This document shows positions 46,471 through 55,491 of a stretch of 64,000 nucleotides of DNA, piece after piece (positions within the stretch are counted from its first letter, which is position 1; each line of letters starts with the position of its first letter). The notes under the pieces are model-generated. The model worked only from the letters and a program-made list of their open reading frames with translations, made no database searches and was not told where the DNA came from. The translations under genes were made by a program, and so were the position numbers. This stretch comes from an uncultured Spartobacteria bacterium (GTDB taxonomy: Bacteria > Verrucomicrobiota > Verrucomicrobiia > Chthoniobacterales > Chthoniobacteraceae), in contig CAIURC010000005.1 in NCBI GenBank assembly GCA_903901425.1, forward strand, positions 62,001-126,000, written 5' to 3'.

Positions 46471-47814
46471 ATGAACGCCAAGACCCTGTCCATCCCGACC
46501 CTTGTGGCCACTGCGCTTTTGACTGCCGGCGCGCATGCTGAGGAACTGCCGGTGCAACCCGGGGGCAAGCTTCCCAAGCCCGCTGCGATCAAACTGGTGA
46601 AGGTGGCGGACGGCCTGGTGGATCCCGGGCATGTGGCGTCACCGAAGGACGGTTCGGGCCGGTTGTTTGTGTGCGAACGGAACGGTCTGGTGCGGATCAT
46701 CAAGGACGGGAAACTGCTCGCCAAGCCGTTCCTCGACATCAAGGACAAGACGCTGAGTTCCTTTTTGGAGGAAGGCCTGTACGCAATCGAGTTCCACCCG
46801 AAGTTCAAGGAGAACGGCCTGTTTTATGTGAGCTACTCCGACCTCTGGTTCAACGGCGCCACGATGTTGGTGGAGTACAAGGTGTCCTCGAAAAACCCGG
46901 ACAAGGCTGACCCGGACAGCGCCCGGGTGATCATGCAGATCGACTACCCGTACTGCAACCATCACGGTGGCAAGATGGCGTTTGGCCCGGACGGGTATCT
47001 GTACGTCGGGGTGGGGGACGGCGGCTGGGAAGGGGACGTGATCAGCGCTGGTCAGGACCTGCACACGTGGCTGGGCAAGATGCTGCGGATCGATGTGAAC
47101 ACAAGTTCCTCCGACCGTGCCTACGGCATTCCGGCCAGCAACCCGTTCATCACCCCGCTGCAGCAGATGACGCTCTTCGGGGTCTCGGAGCTTCAGTTCT
47201 CGAAAATCCATCCCAAGGCGAAGCCGGAGATCTGGGCGTACGGTCTGCGCAACCCGTGGACGTTCAGCTTCGACCGGAAGACCGGCGATCTGTACATTGG
47301 GGACGTCGGACAGAACCACTGGGAGGAAATCGATTTCCAGCCCGCTGGGAGCAAGGGCGGCGAGAACTACGGCTGGAAGTTCATGTGCGGCAGTCACACG
47401 TTCCCGATTGAGTTGGAGAAGCAGGGGGCTCCCCGGGTGGGAGTGCTGCCAATTGCGGAATACAGCCATGTGGACCAGGGGATCTGCGTGGTGAACCTCG
47501 GGATTTACCGGGGAACCGAGTACCCGAGTCTGGAAGGAACCTATTTTACGGCGGACTGGGGTTCGGGAAAGATCTGGGGGATGCAGAAGGATGGGGCAGG
47601 CAAGTGGCAGATGCAGGAACTGCTGGATCTGGACACGCCGATCCGGCCGACCGGTGGAGGCGAGGATGAGGCGGGCAACATTTACGTCACGCATGCGAGC
47701 GCCAACTACGGCGGACCGGTGGATCCCGCGACGGGCGAACCGGGCGCGGTGTGGAAGATTGTCGCGGCGGACAAGGTGCCCGCCGGGGCTGAGACGGCGC
47801 CTGTCCAGAAGTGA
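46471..47814 (+). CDS. Exported PQQ-dependent sugar dehydrogenase-like protein
   Basis: 447 residues with a Sec signal (to about AHAEE). The fold is the soluble glucose/sorbosone dehydrogenase propeller: NHHGGKMAFGPDGYLYVGVG with the catalytic His region, EIWAYGLRNPWTFSFD, GDVGQNHWEEID and NYGWKFMCG. It would oxidise an aldose or other hydroxyl substrate in the periplasm if PQQ binds. Some family members lack PQQ. The next gene is a blue-copper-like protein, a plausible electron acceptor. Confidence 0.9.
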   Translation: MNAKTLSIPTLVATALLTAGAHAEELPVQPGGKLPKPAAIKLVKVADGLVDPGHVASPKDGSGRLFVCERNGLVRIIKDGKLLAKPFLDIKDKTLSSFLEEGLYAIEFHPKFKENGLFYVSYSDLWFNGATMLVEYKVSSKNPDKADPDSARVIMQIDYPYCNHHGGKMAFGPDGYLYVGVGDGGWEGDVISAGQDLHTWLGKMLRIDVNTSSSDRAYGIPASNPFITPLQQMTLFGVSELQFSKIHPKAKPEIWAYGLRNPWTFSFDRKTGDLYIGDVGQNHWEEIDFQPAGSKGGENYGWKFMCGSHTFPIELEKQGAPRVGVLPIAEYSHVDQGICVVNLGIYRGTEYPSLEGTYFTADWGSGKIWGMQKDGAGKWQMQELLDLDTPIRPTGGGEDEAGNIYVTHASANYGGPVDPATGEPGAVWKIVAADKVPAGAETAPVQK

Positions 47815-47837
47815 AGTGTATTGATCCATTGAAACCT

Positions 47838-48449
47838 ATGAATTTTCGAAACATCCATGGGACGGTTGTTGCGGCTTGGCTGGCTGGCGCGTGCTTGGCG
47901 TCGGCGCAGCAGCCTGCTCCGCCGGCCGGACATGCGGGTGCCCATGAGGGAATGGGCCTCAAGAAAGAATTGATCGAGGGGATCACGCCCGCCGACTTCC
48001 TGCGGTTCTCGTCCAAGCCGAAGACGGTGCAGATCACGGCGATTGCGGCGTTTACTCCGGACAATTACGGGATGAACTTCAACGGACAATCCCATGGGCG
48101 CGCCACTTACGTGGTGCCGGTGGGCTGGACGGTGGAGGTGACCTTCATCAATCCGAGTCCGGTGCCGCACAGCGCCGTGATTGTGGAGCGCGAGCAGGTG
48201 AAGAAACTTCAGGTGGGCGAACCGGCGTTCAAAGGTGCCGCAAGCGCCAGCGCGACGGTGGGGATCAGTGGCAACAAGTCGGCCTTCAGCTTTGTGGCGG
48301 ACGAGGCGGGCGATTATGCGCTGGCCTGCGGCTTTCCTTCGCATGCGTTGGCCGGCCACTGGGTGGCTTTTGAGGTCAGTGCCGAGGCCAAGACACCCAC
48401 GCTGAAAGCTGGGGACGCCAAACCTGTGGAGGCCTCGCCCGCGCGGTAG
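47838..48449 (+). CDS. Sulfocyanin-like cupredoxin
   Basis: 203 residues with a signal (to about CLASAQQ). The cupredoxin fold follows (MNFNGQSHGRATYVVPVGWT, TFINPSPVPHSAVIV). Copper ligands are His111, Cys164 and His169 in ACGFPSHALAGHW. At the axial position, where sulfocyanins have Met, this protein has His174. The Cys-x4-His-x4 spacing fits a type 1 site. It follows the sugar dehydrogenase by 23 bases and may carry its electrons. The start at 47838 is chosen for the signal peptide. Confidence 0.82.
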   Translation: MNFRNIHGTVVAAWLAGACLASAQQPAPPAGHAGAHEGMGLKKELIEGITPADFLRFSSKPKTVQITAIAAFTPDNYGMNFNGQSHGRATYVVPVGWTVEVTFINPSPVPHSAVIVEREQVKKLQVGEPAFKGAASASATVGISGNKSAFSFVADEAGDYALACGFPSHALAGHWVAFEVSAEAKTPTLKAGDAKPVEASPAR

Positions 48450-48469
48450 GCGTGCGGACGAGCAGACAC

Positions 48470-49330
48470 ATGCCGCAGGCGCCGGTGGCCGTGGTGGCGG
48501 TGGACAGGGTGAGCGGTTCCCAAGTCCAGGCGCGCACCGAGGACGTTGTGGCGGTGGAGGAACCTCTTGGGATTGCCCTCGGGTACACCGACGCCCACGG
48601 CCGGCAGCAGCGGGACTGGGTTGTGACCATGCGCACCCCGGGTGGCGATCTGGAACTGGTGCTCGGTTTTCTGTTTGCCGAGGGCGTCATCCAGTCGGCC
48701 GCAGATATTACCTCGATCCGGCACTGTGATTCCGGGTCAGACCTGGAGTCTCAGGGCAACCGTGTTCGTGTGGAATTGTCTGATTTCGTCCGGGTTCCGC
48801 CCCATGTGTTCCGACGCCAGAATCCCCTGAACTCGAGTTGTGGGGTCTGCGGGAAAGCGACGCTGGAGGATCTGCGGGTTCGTTGCGAGCCGGTACCGGT
48901 GCAGGCAGGGTTTGAAGTCGCGGCAGAGGTTTTGCGGAGTCTGCCGGAGGCGGTTCGGCAGCGGCAACCGGTGTTTGGCGCGACGGGCGGGTTGCACGCG
49001 GTGGCTTGGTTTGAGCGGACCGGGGCATTTGTGGATCTGGCGGAGGATGTGGGTCGGCACAACGCGATGGACAAGCTGGTGGGTCGCGCCCTCGGAGCCG
49101 GGCGGGTGCCGCTCCGGGAGGCCGTCCTTTTCTTCAGTGGCCGCGCGAGTTTTGAAATGATGCAGAAGGCGGCGAGGGCGGGTGTGCCGGTGGTGGCGGC
49201 GGTCGGGGCGCCCTCGAGTATGGCTGTGGAATGCGCGGAAGCTTTTGGGATCACGCTGGCCGGGTTTTTGAGGTCGGACCGGTTCAACATTTACGCGGGT
49301 GCGTCCCGCATTGGAGGCACGGAAGGCTGA
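48470..49330 (+). CDS. fdhD: Formate dehydrogenase accessory sulfurtransferase FdhD
   Basis: 286 residues. FdhD passes sulfur from a cysteine desulfurase to the molybdenum cofactor of formate dehydrogenase-type enzymes. The sulfur-carrying CGVC pair (Cys124, Cys127) is in NSSCGVCGKA. Other blocks are AEDVGRHNAMDK, FFSGRASFEMMQKAARAG and AVGAPSSMAVE. The adjacent molybdoenzyme is its likely client. A GTG 18 bases upstream is an alternative start. Confidence 0.95.
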   Translation: MPQAPVAVVAVDRVSGSQVQARTEDVVAVEEPLGIALGYTDAHGRQQRDWVVTMRTPGGDLELVLGFLFAEGVIQSAADITSIRHCDSGSDLESQGNRVRVELSDFVRVPPHVFRRQNPLNSSCGVCGKATLEDLRVRCEPVPVQAGFEVAAEVLRSLPEAVRQRQPVFGATGGLHAVAWFERTGAFVDLAEDVGRHNAMDKLVGRALGAGRVPLREAVLFFSGRASFEMMQKAARAGVPVVAAVGAPSSMAVECAEAFGITLAGFLRSDRFNIYAGASRIGGTEG

Positions 49331-49378
49331 GAGCTGCGCCCGTGACTCCGTCTGATTTTTAGATTCAACCCCGCACGC

Positions 49379-51721
49379 ATGGAACCCACATCCCCTTCAA
49401 AAACCGGTCCTGACGATTTGTTGCAGTCTCCCGAGGTGCCCAACCCTGAGAATCCGGAGCGTTTCACCGGGATCCGGTTGGGTAAGATCCATACTGCGGC
49501 GGCTGGGATTCCAGCTGTGGTAAGCAGCATGCGGCATGTGTTTGGGGCGATGGACGTTTCCCGGGGGGCGAACGCGTTGCTGCAGCTCAATCAGAAGAAC
49601 GGGTATGATTGTCCCGGATGCGCATGGCCGGATCCCGACGATGAACGGTCCGGGATTGCCGAGTACTGCGAGAACGGGGCAAAGGCGATTGCCGAGGAAG
49701 CGACCACCCGGAAGCTGACCCCGGATTTTTTTGCGGCACACTCGGTGGCGGAACTTGCGCGGCTGGACGATTACGAGATTGGCAAAAAGGGGCGCGTGGC
49801 GCAGCCGATGCACCTTCCCCCTGGTGCCACGCATTACCAGCCCATCTCGTGGGCGGCGGCGTTTGACTTGGTGGGCCGGCATCTGAACGGGGTGCGGACG
49901 CCGGACGAGGCGGTTTTCTACACCTCAGGCCGGACGAGCAACGAGGCGGCATTTCTCTACCAGTTGTTTGTGCGGGAGTACGGGACAAACAACCTGCCTG
50001 ACTGTTCCAACATGTGCCATGAATCGAGCGGGGTGGCGTTGACGGACTCTCTGGGGCTGGGCAAGGGGTCGGTGACCCTTGAGGATTTTTCCAAGGCGGA
50101 ACTCATCCTGATCCTGGGCCAGAATCCCGGCACGAATCATCCCCGGATGCTTTCGGCCCTCAAGAAGGCCAAGGCAAACGGGGCCCGGATTGTCTCGATC
50201 AATCCGTTGCCGGAGACGGGGTTGATGGGGTTCCAGAATCCGCAGGAGGTGGGGGGCGCGCTGGGGATCACGGCGCATCTGACTGATCTGTTCCTGCCCG
50301 TCCGGATCAACGGGGATCTGGCCCTGCTCAAGGGCGTTCTCAAGCGGTTGCTGGAGGCTGAGCGCCGGGCGCCGGGAACGGTTTTCGACCAGGAGTTCAT
50401 CCGGGAAAAGACCGTGGGATTTGAGGCGTTTGTGGCCGGGTTGGAGGGGGTTTCCGAGGAGGCGATTTTGGAGGGTTCTGGGATTGGGGCCGCCCAGATC
50501 CAGCAACTGGCGGACTGGGTGGCGGGCAGCCAGCGGATCATTGCCTGCTGGGCGATGGGACTCACCCAGCAGCGGAACGCGGTGGCGACGATTCAGGAGG
50601 TCGTCAATCTTCTGCTGGTGCGGGGCAGCATCGGAAAGCCGGGAGCAGGCACCTGCCCGGTCCGCGGGCACAGCAACGTGCAGGGCGACCGGACCATGGG
50701 GATCTACGAGAAGCCCAAGCCTGCGTTTCTGGACCGGTTGCGGGAGGTGTTCGGATTCGAGCCGCCGCGGGAGCACGGGTATGATGTGGTGGACGCGATC
50801 CGCGCGATGCACGGTGGGAAAGCGCGGGTGTTCATCGCAATGGGCGGGAACTTTCTTTCGGCGACACCGGACACGCTGTACACGGCGGAGGCGTTGCGCC
50901 GGTGCGACTTGACTGTGCATGTCTCCACCAAGCTGAACCGGAGTCACTTGGTTCACGGACGCGAGGCGTTGATTTTGCCGACGCTGGGTCGGAGCGACGT
51001 GGATGAGTTGGGCGGGGAACGGCAGTTTGTGACCTGCGAGAATTCGATGGGGGTGGTGCAGGCCTCGCGCGGGGTGTTGCGGCCTGTTTCCGGGGATCTG
51101 CTCAGCGAGCCGGTGATTGTGGTGCGGATGGCGCAGGCCACCTTGGGGGCGCGGAGTGTAGTGAACTGGGAGCAGTACGCCACCCATTACGACCGGATTC
51201 GGGATTCCATCGAGCAGGTGATTCCGGGGTTTGCCAAGTACAACGCCCGGGCCCGGATTCCTGGTGGCTTTTATCTTCCGAACGCGAACCGGGAGGGGCG
51301 GTTTGACACGCCCGGCGGGCTTGCGCAGTTCCATGCGTCTCCGCTGACGTATCCGAGGACTGCGGCGGGCGAGTATTTGATGATGACGATCCGCAGTCAT
51401 GATCAGTTCAACACGACCATCTATGGGCTCGATGACCGGTACCGTGGGATTTACAACGAACGGCGGGTGGTGCTGATGAGTTCCGGGGACCTCCGGCGCG
51501 CCGGTTTGGCGGCGGGCGCTGTGGTGGACCTGACCAACCGGGAAGGCGGTGTGGAGCGGGTGGCGCGGCGGTTTTTGGTGGTTGAATACCCGATTCCGGA
51601 CGGCTGTCTGGCCACGTATTTTCCCGAGACAAACGTGCTGGTGCCGATCACCAGCGTGGCGGAGCGAAGCAACACGCCGGTGTCGAAGGCGGTGGTGGTG
51701 ACGCTGCGGAAGTCGGCCTAG
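49379..51721 (+). CDS. YdeP/FdhA-like molybdopterin oxidoreductase
   Basis: 780 residues, cytoplasmic (no signal peptide). The sequence matches the YdeP branch of formate-dehydrogenase-like enzymes: GYDCPGCAWPDPD at the N-terminus, YQPISWAAAFDLV, VRGHSNVQGDRTMG, and a C-terminal dinucleotide-binding domain (MMTIRSHDQFNTTIYGLDD). Cys213 in SNMCHESSGVA is the likely Mo ligand. Near the N-terminus only three cysteines (78, 81, 97) stand where an iron-sulfur cluster would sit, so a normal [4Fe-4S] cluster is doubtful. E. coli YdeP is linked to acid resistance. The substrate is unknown. Confidence 0.93.
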   Translation: MEPTSPSKTGPDDLLQSPEVPNPENPERFTGIRLGKIHTAAAGIPAVVSSMRHVFGAMDVSRGANALLQLNQKNGYDCPGCAWPDPDDERSGIAEYCENGAKAIAEEATTRKLTPDFFAAHSVAELARLDDYEIGKKGRVAQPMHLPPGATHYQPISWAAAFDLVGRHLNGVRTPDEAVFYTSGRTSNEAAFLYQLFVREYGTNNLPDCSNMCHESSGVALTDSLGLGKGSVTLEDFSKAELILILGQNPGTNHPRMLSALKKAKANGARIVSINPLPETGLMGFQNPQEVGGALGITAHLTDLFLPVRINGDLALLKGVLKRLLEAERRAPGTVFDQEFIREKTVGFEAFVAGLEGVSEEAILEGSGIGAAQIQQLADWVAGSQRIIACWAMGLTQQRNAVATIQEVVNLLLVRGSIGKPGAGTCPVRGHSNVQGDRTMGIYEKPKPAFLDRLREVFGFEPPREHGYDVVDAIRAMHGGKARVFIAMGGNFLSATPDTLYTAEALRRCDLTVHVSTKLNRSHLVHGREALILPTLGRSDVDELGGERQFVTCENSMGVVQASRGVLRPVSGDLLSEPVIVVRMAQATLGARSVVNWEQYATHYDRIRDSIEQVIPGFAKYNARARIPGGFYLPNANREGRFDTPGGLAQFHASPLTYPRTAAGEYLMMTIRSHDQFNTTIYGLDDRYRGIYNERRVVLMSSGDLRRAGLAAGAVVDLTNREGGVERVARRFLVVEYPIPDGCLATYFPETNVLVPITSVAERSNTPVSKAVVVTLRKSA

Positions 51722-51770
51722 CCGGGGGTGCCGGATGGAGTGCCGGGACCTTGTCGACGCCGGATGGAAA

Positions 51771-52928
51771 TCAATCCAGCGTGGCCTTGGGCGGGGCGAT
51801 GGTGACCGTGGGAGCTGGACCACCCGGTGGGGGGGGGGCTGCAGCGGGCGTGACGTTTACAACGTACTCGTCGGAGATCCATCGTGTGATGTTGGAGGTC
51901 CCGGAGAGTTCCCAACCGGCGGGTAGGCCGAGCTGATCTGTGACCTCGCGTGCGGCGTGGTAGGTGTCTATGGAGTCCTTGTAGACCATGAACCACACGA
52001 CCGCCTTGGGGTCCGCCTTGAGTTTCCGGAGCAGGTTCTGAAACCCGGAGGTAAACATGCGCACCCGTTCGATTTCCTCCCCTGCGTTGGGCAGCGGCGT
52101 GGTGCGCATTTGGATCCGGTTGGAATTGGGCACCTGAAGGACTTCAAACGCGATCTCCCGGTTGCTGAGGCGGCGGCGTGTGAAATAATCGGTGAGTTTT
52201 TTAAGGTCGTAGGTGGTTCGCCGTTTCGGGGAGAGGCGGCCGGATTTTTCCCGTTGCATGACGGGTTTTCCGTCGGGCCCCTTGACGGTTTCGTGGCTGA
52301 CGGCGATGAAAGAGTCAGCGCGTTTGAGTTCCTGCTCGAGGAACTCGAAGTTGTCCTCTTCGTTGAAGAAAAACACGCGTTTGTTGGCGACGAGGAACCT
52401 GTAGAGCTGGGCTTGGTCCGGCATGGGCCGGGGGTTCGGAAGTTTGACAACAGCAGGCGGAGGGGGGGTGAACACCGGGGTTTGATCGAGGCGCGCCTTG
52501 AGTTTGTCGACGTCGGTCAGGAGTTTGGCGACGGTTTCTTTGATTTGGTCGCGTTGTTTGCGTTTTTCCTCGAGTTGTTTCTGGATGGCGTCGAAGTCGA
52601 CCACCCGGATGTTTTGCTTCTCCTTGGAGGCGTCGAGGGCCGCGAGTTCCTCGGCGGATTTTTTGAGTTCCTTTTCGAGCTTGGCCAGTTCCTCCTCGAG
52701 TTTTTTGGGGTCCTCTTTGACCGACGCGTCGTCCACCTGTTTCTTGAGCTTTTCATGTTCCTCCACCGTGACGGGTGGGAGGTCGGAGAGGATTTTTTTG
52801 ACGGAACTTGCGAGGCCGATCCCGACAAAGACGAGGACGATGATGAGCACCCCCACGACGTTGGTCATGGTGTCCATGAGGGCGACAAACGGGAGTTCCT
52901 CCTCGTGATGGGGTTTGCGGCGGGACAT
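51771..52928 (-). CDS. ExbD/TolR-like motor subunit with coiled coil, type 2
   Basis: 385 residues. One N-terminal membrane helix (about 14-40) has the conserved Asp19 (FVALMDTMTN) expected to carry protons. A long charged coiled coil (about 52-150) follows, then a Pro-rich linker and a periplasmic domain (about 165-365; RFLVANKRVFFFNEED, VVWFMVYKDSIDTYH) that is not recognised, and a Pro-rich end. It is larger than ordinary ExbD (about 140 residues). It is the last gene of the three-gene operon, 5 bases after its sister. Confidence 0.75.
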   Translation of the reverse strand: MSRRKPHHEEELPFVALMDTMTNVVGVLIIVLVFVGIGLASSVKKILSDLPPVTVEEHEKLKKQVDDASVKEDPKKLEEELAKLEKELKKSAEELAALDASKEKQNIRVVDFDAIQKQLEEKRKQRDQIKETVAKLLTDVDKLKARLDQTPVFTPPPPAVVKLPNPRPMPDQAQLYRFLVANKRVFFFNEEDNFEFLEQELKRADSFIAVSHETVKGPDGKPVMQREKSGRLSPKRRTTYDLKKLTDYFTRRRLSNREIAFEVLQVPNSNRIQMRTTPLPNAGEEIERVRMFTSGFQNLLRKLKADPKAVVWFMVYKDSIDTYHAAREVTDQLGLPAGWELSGTSNITRWISDEYVVNVTPAAAPPPPGGPAPTVTIAPPKATLD

Positions 52929-52933
52929 GGTGT

Positions 52934-53935
52934 TTAGCCGGGTTTAGGCGGATTGGCAGTCGGTGGGGTGGCCGGTGCGGGAGGAGTTCCAGGCGGGGCT
53001 GCAGGTTTTGGCGGAGTTGCGGGAGCGGCGGGTTGTGCCGGAGCGGGGGCCGGTGGGGCCGGGGGTTTTTCGGGTTTAGGCGGGGCAGGGATGGAGCCGA
53101 GGAAGTCGTTGAACATGCGGAGGTCGATTTCGCCCCGGCCTGGGATGAGGAGTTTGGTGACTTGGCTGACCTGGAATCCGTGGTTGGCCTGAGCCCATCC
53201 GGCGCCGTTGTTGTAGGCGCCCATACCGTCATCCCGGAGGAGGAAGAGGAGTTTGCTGCCCTCCACAGCCTTCACGGAGGTTAGGTATTTATTAAAAGGT
53301 TCGTCGTTGGCGAGCACGTCCGGGGCGGCGCTGACTGTGCCCTTGTTTTGTGCGTTGTAGTAGAAGGTGAGGCGGCCGCCGGTGGCTTCCACGCAGAAGA
53401 CCTTGGAACCCTTGGCCATGCCGGAGCCGCCGGGTTGGACGACGACGGAGGGGGCTTTGTTCTCCGGGGGTTTGCGTTTCTGGATCTCGAGGTTGAGAGC
53501 GGCGATTTCCTTCTGGAGGGGATCGGGCTGGGTTTTGAGGCCGTTGATCTCGAGGGAGAGTTGGTCGAGTTCCTTGAGCAGCTTCATTTCGCGCTCGGAT
53601 TCCTGCTGTTGGATTTCCTTGGAGTTGGAAAGCAGGGTCCGGAGCTTGGCTTTGCGCTCCTCCTGTTCGGCCAGTTTGGGTTTGAGCTTTTCGAGCGCCT
53701 CGACTTTGGGGCGGGTGTCGGTGTTGAGTTTCTGGTTTTCCTTGAGCTTTTTGAGGAGCCTCAGGTGTTCCTCGGCGCGGCTGATTTCCTCCTCGGTGCG
53801 GCCATTGACGCGCTGCATCTGGGTGACGCAGAGGGTGACGATGATGAGGATGAGGACGCCGATGAGGGAGCAGAGGATGTCCAGGAACGGAACCATCATC
53901 AGTTCCTCTGGCGGCCGGTGTCTGCGTTTGCCCAT
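52934..53935 (-). CDS. ExbD/TolR-like motor subunit with coiled coil, type 1
   Basis: 333 residues. A basic cytoplasmic start is followed by one membrane helix (about 13-38) with Asp19 (MVPFLDILCSL), a coiled coil (about 46-155), a small domain (about 165-280; KVFCVEATGGRLTFYYN, LLFLLRDDG) and a Pro/Ala-rich tail. It shares the layout and the Asp19 position of the next gene but is clearly different in sequence, so the two may form a heterodimer. It starts 30 bases after the channel gene. Confidence 0.78.
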   Translation of the reverse strand: MGKRRHRPPEELMMVPFLDILCSLIGVLILIIVTLCVTQMQRVNGRTEEEISRAEEHLRLLKKLKENQKLNTDTRPKVEALEKLKPKLAEQEERKAKLRTLLSNSKEIQQQESEREMKLLKELDQLSLEINGLKTQPDPLQKEIAALNLEIQKRKPPENKAPSVVVQPGGSGMAKGSKVFCVEATGGRLTFYYNAQNKGTVSAAPDVLANDEPFNKYLTSVKAVEGSKLLFLLRDDGMGAYNNGAGWAQANHGFQVSQVTKLLIPGRGEIDLRMFNDFLGSIPAPPKPEKPPAPPAPAPAQPAAPATPPKPAAPPGTPPAPATPPTANPPKPG

Positions 53936-53965
53936 GGGATCTGCGGAGCCTTGTTTGGGCGGGGA

Positions 53966-55330
53966 TTAGTCGCGGCTGAACCAGCCCTTTTTCTTGACCT
54001 GCTGGATGACCACCTGTTTTTCGCCGAGATCCTTGAGGACGTGGTTGAGGGACTGGATCCCGGCATCGAGGCTGGCGAGGTGCTGGGAGGCCATCTGGTT
54101 GGACTGGCTGAGGTGATCGTAAGTCTGGCGGATGGATTCACCGAGCAGATGTTCAACCTCGGCGCGGAGTGTGGCCATGTGGGTCGAGAACTCCTGGAGT
54201 GCGACCTGCTGATGCTCTTGGGTTCGCTGGTCGAGGTTGTCGGAGTAGTCAAGCATCCGTGCGGAGAGCGCGTTCAGGTCGGTGAGGAACTGTCCTTGGG
54301 CAGAGGTGATGGCGCGGACCATGGAGTCAGCCAGGGCATCGGCCTCGCCGCCGGCGGCACCGCTGCCATCGTTGAGACGCGGCAGGAGGACTTCGTTGCA
54401 GAAGGCGTCGATGTCATTGAGGGCCTCGTCTTCTTCCTTGGAGAGGTGGTTGAGCGGGAAGTTCAGGGTGACGGCGAGGACGAGGCCCAGAAGCGTGGCG
54501 TTGAAGGCGGTGCCGAGGCCGCCGATGACTCCGCCCAGGGAGTTCATTGTTTTCTGCATCTCTCCCACGGAGAGGTCGATGGCGGAAAGGGCATGGGAAA
54601 GACCGATGACAGTGCCGATGAATCCCAGGAGCGGGATGGCCCAGAGGAAGGCGCGGACGATGATGTAACTGCCGCTGATCCGTGAGCCGTCCACTCCGGA
54701 CTGGCTGGACATGAGGGAAATGACGTCGCTGGAATTCTGGCGGGCCTCGAAGAATTCGAGGGCTTTCCGGATCCGGTTGACCATGAGGCTGTCCCGGAGC
54801 CGTTCCGGGAGGCGGTAGACGTGGTCAATGAATGTGCCGACGTTGCCGGCGTTGATTTCCTTGCCCAATTCCATGGGGAGCACATCGAGGAGCATGGCGT
54901 CCATCTGGCGTTTGAGCTTGCGGTGCTTGAGGAAAAGGATGGAAGCGCCCCAGCAGAAAAAGAGGACGTTGGTGAAGCTGATTGTGAAGTGTTCGTAGAA
55001 GAGGTTTGCGAACACTTCGCCTCCGGAAAACATGCTGGCCGGTTTGCCCGCAGGCGCTTTAAACGGGAGTACGGCCAGGAACCAGAGTACGGAGATTCCG
55101 AGGCCGGAGGCGAAACTCAGTTTCGCGTTGGGGTTGGTGGGGTCCTCTTCCTTCCATGGGTTTCTGTTGTTCTGAGCCACGCCATTGCCCTGAGTGCGTG
55201 TTTGGGTTTCGGGCGCGGAAAATGCCGGGATCTGGAACTTGATGTTGCACCCCGGGCACTGGACGACCTTCCCGGCCATGGCAGGCTCGGCCATCAGACT
55301 CATGTTACAGGAAGGGCAATTGAATTTCAT
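53966..55330 (-). CDS. TolQ/ExbB/MotA-like proton channel with zinc ribbon and coiled coil
   Basis: 454 residues. A zinc ribbon (CPSC at 5-8, CPGC at 25-28) lies at the cytoplasmic N-terminus. Four membrane helices follow (about 72-91, 117-135, 222-245, 263-292). The last two carry the TolQ/ExbB/MotA pattern (AIPLLGFIGTVIGLSHAL and GGLGTAFNATLLGLVLAV). A cytoplasmic helical domain lies between helices 2 and 3. A C-terminal coiled coil (about 330-445) ends in a Lys-rich stretch. Four helices match MotA rather than TolQ. It is the first gene of the operon. No tonB, pal or peptidoglycan-binding gene is beside it. Confidence 0.85.
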   Translation of the reverse strand: MKFNCPSCNMSLMAEPAMAGKVVQCPGCNIKFQIPAFSAPETQTRTQGNGVAQNNRNPWKEEDPTNPNAKLSFASGLGISVLWFLAVLPFKAPAGKPASMFSGGEVFANLFYEHFTISFTNVLFFCWGASILFLKHRKLKRQMDAMLLDVLPMELGKEINAGNVGTFIDHVYRLPERLRDSLMVNRIRKALEFFEARQNSSDVISLMSSQSGVDGSRISGSYIIVRAFLWAIPLLGFIGTVIGLSHALSAIDLSVGEMQKTMNSLGGVIGGLGTAFNATLLGLVLAVTLNFPLNHLSKEEDEALNDIDAFCNEVLLPRLNDGSGAAGGEADALADSMVRAITSAQGQFLTDLNALSARMLDYSDNLDQRTQEHQQVALQEFSTHMATLRAEVEHLLGESIRQTYDHLSQSNQMASQHLASLDAGIQSLNHVLKDLGEKQVVIQQVKKKGWFSRD

Positions 55331-55491
55331 GCGGTGGTGCGGGTTAACAGTTCACTACGGAAGGATCGGAAAAACTCGTGAAAGGTTTAACCCTTTCGCT
55401 GGATCGAACCCAAGGGTTTTTTCTTTCGCAGGGACCGAAGATTCCCGGACCGGTGTTGACTGGGCGTCGGCGGGGCCGTTTTTGTGGGGTG

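Noticed and set aside
49925-51823. Open frame of 632 codons on the minus strand
   Set aside because: Antisense to the YdeP-like molybdoenzyme; Arg/His/Pro-rich and without motif.
53348-54685. Open frame of 445 codons on the plus strand, Gly/Glu/Leu-rich
   Set aside because: Antisense to the motor operon; its periodic composition mirrors the coiled coils on the other strand.
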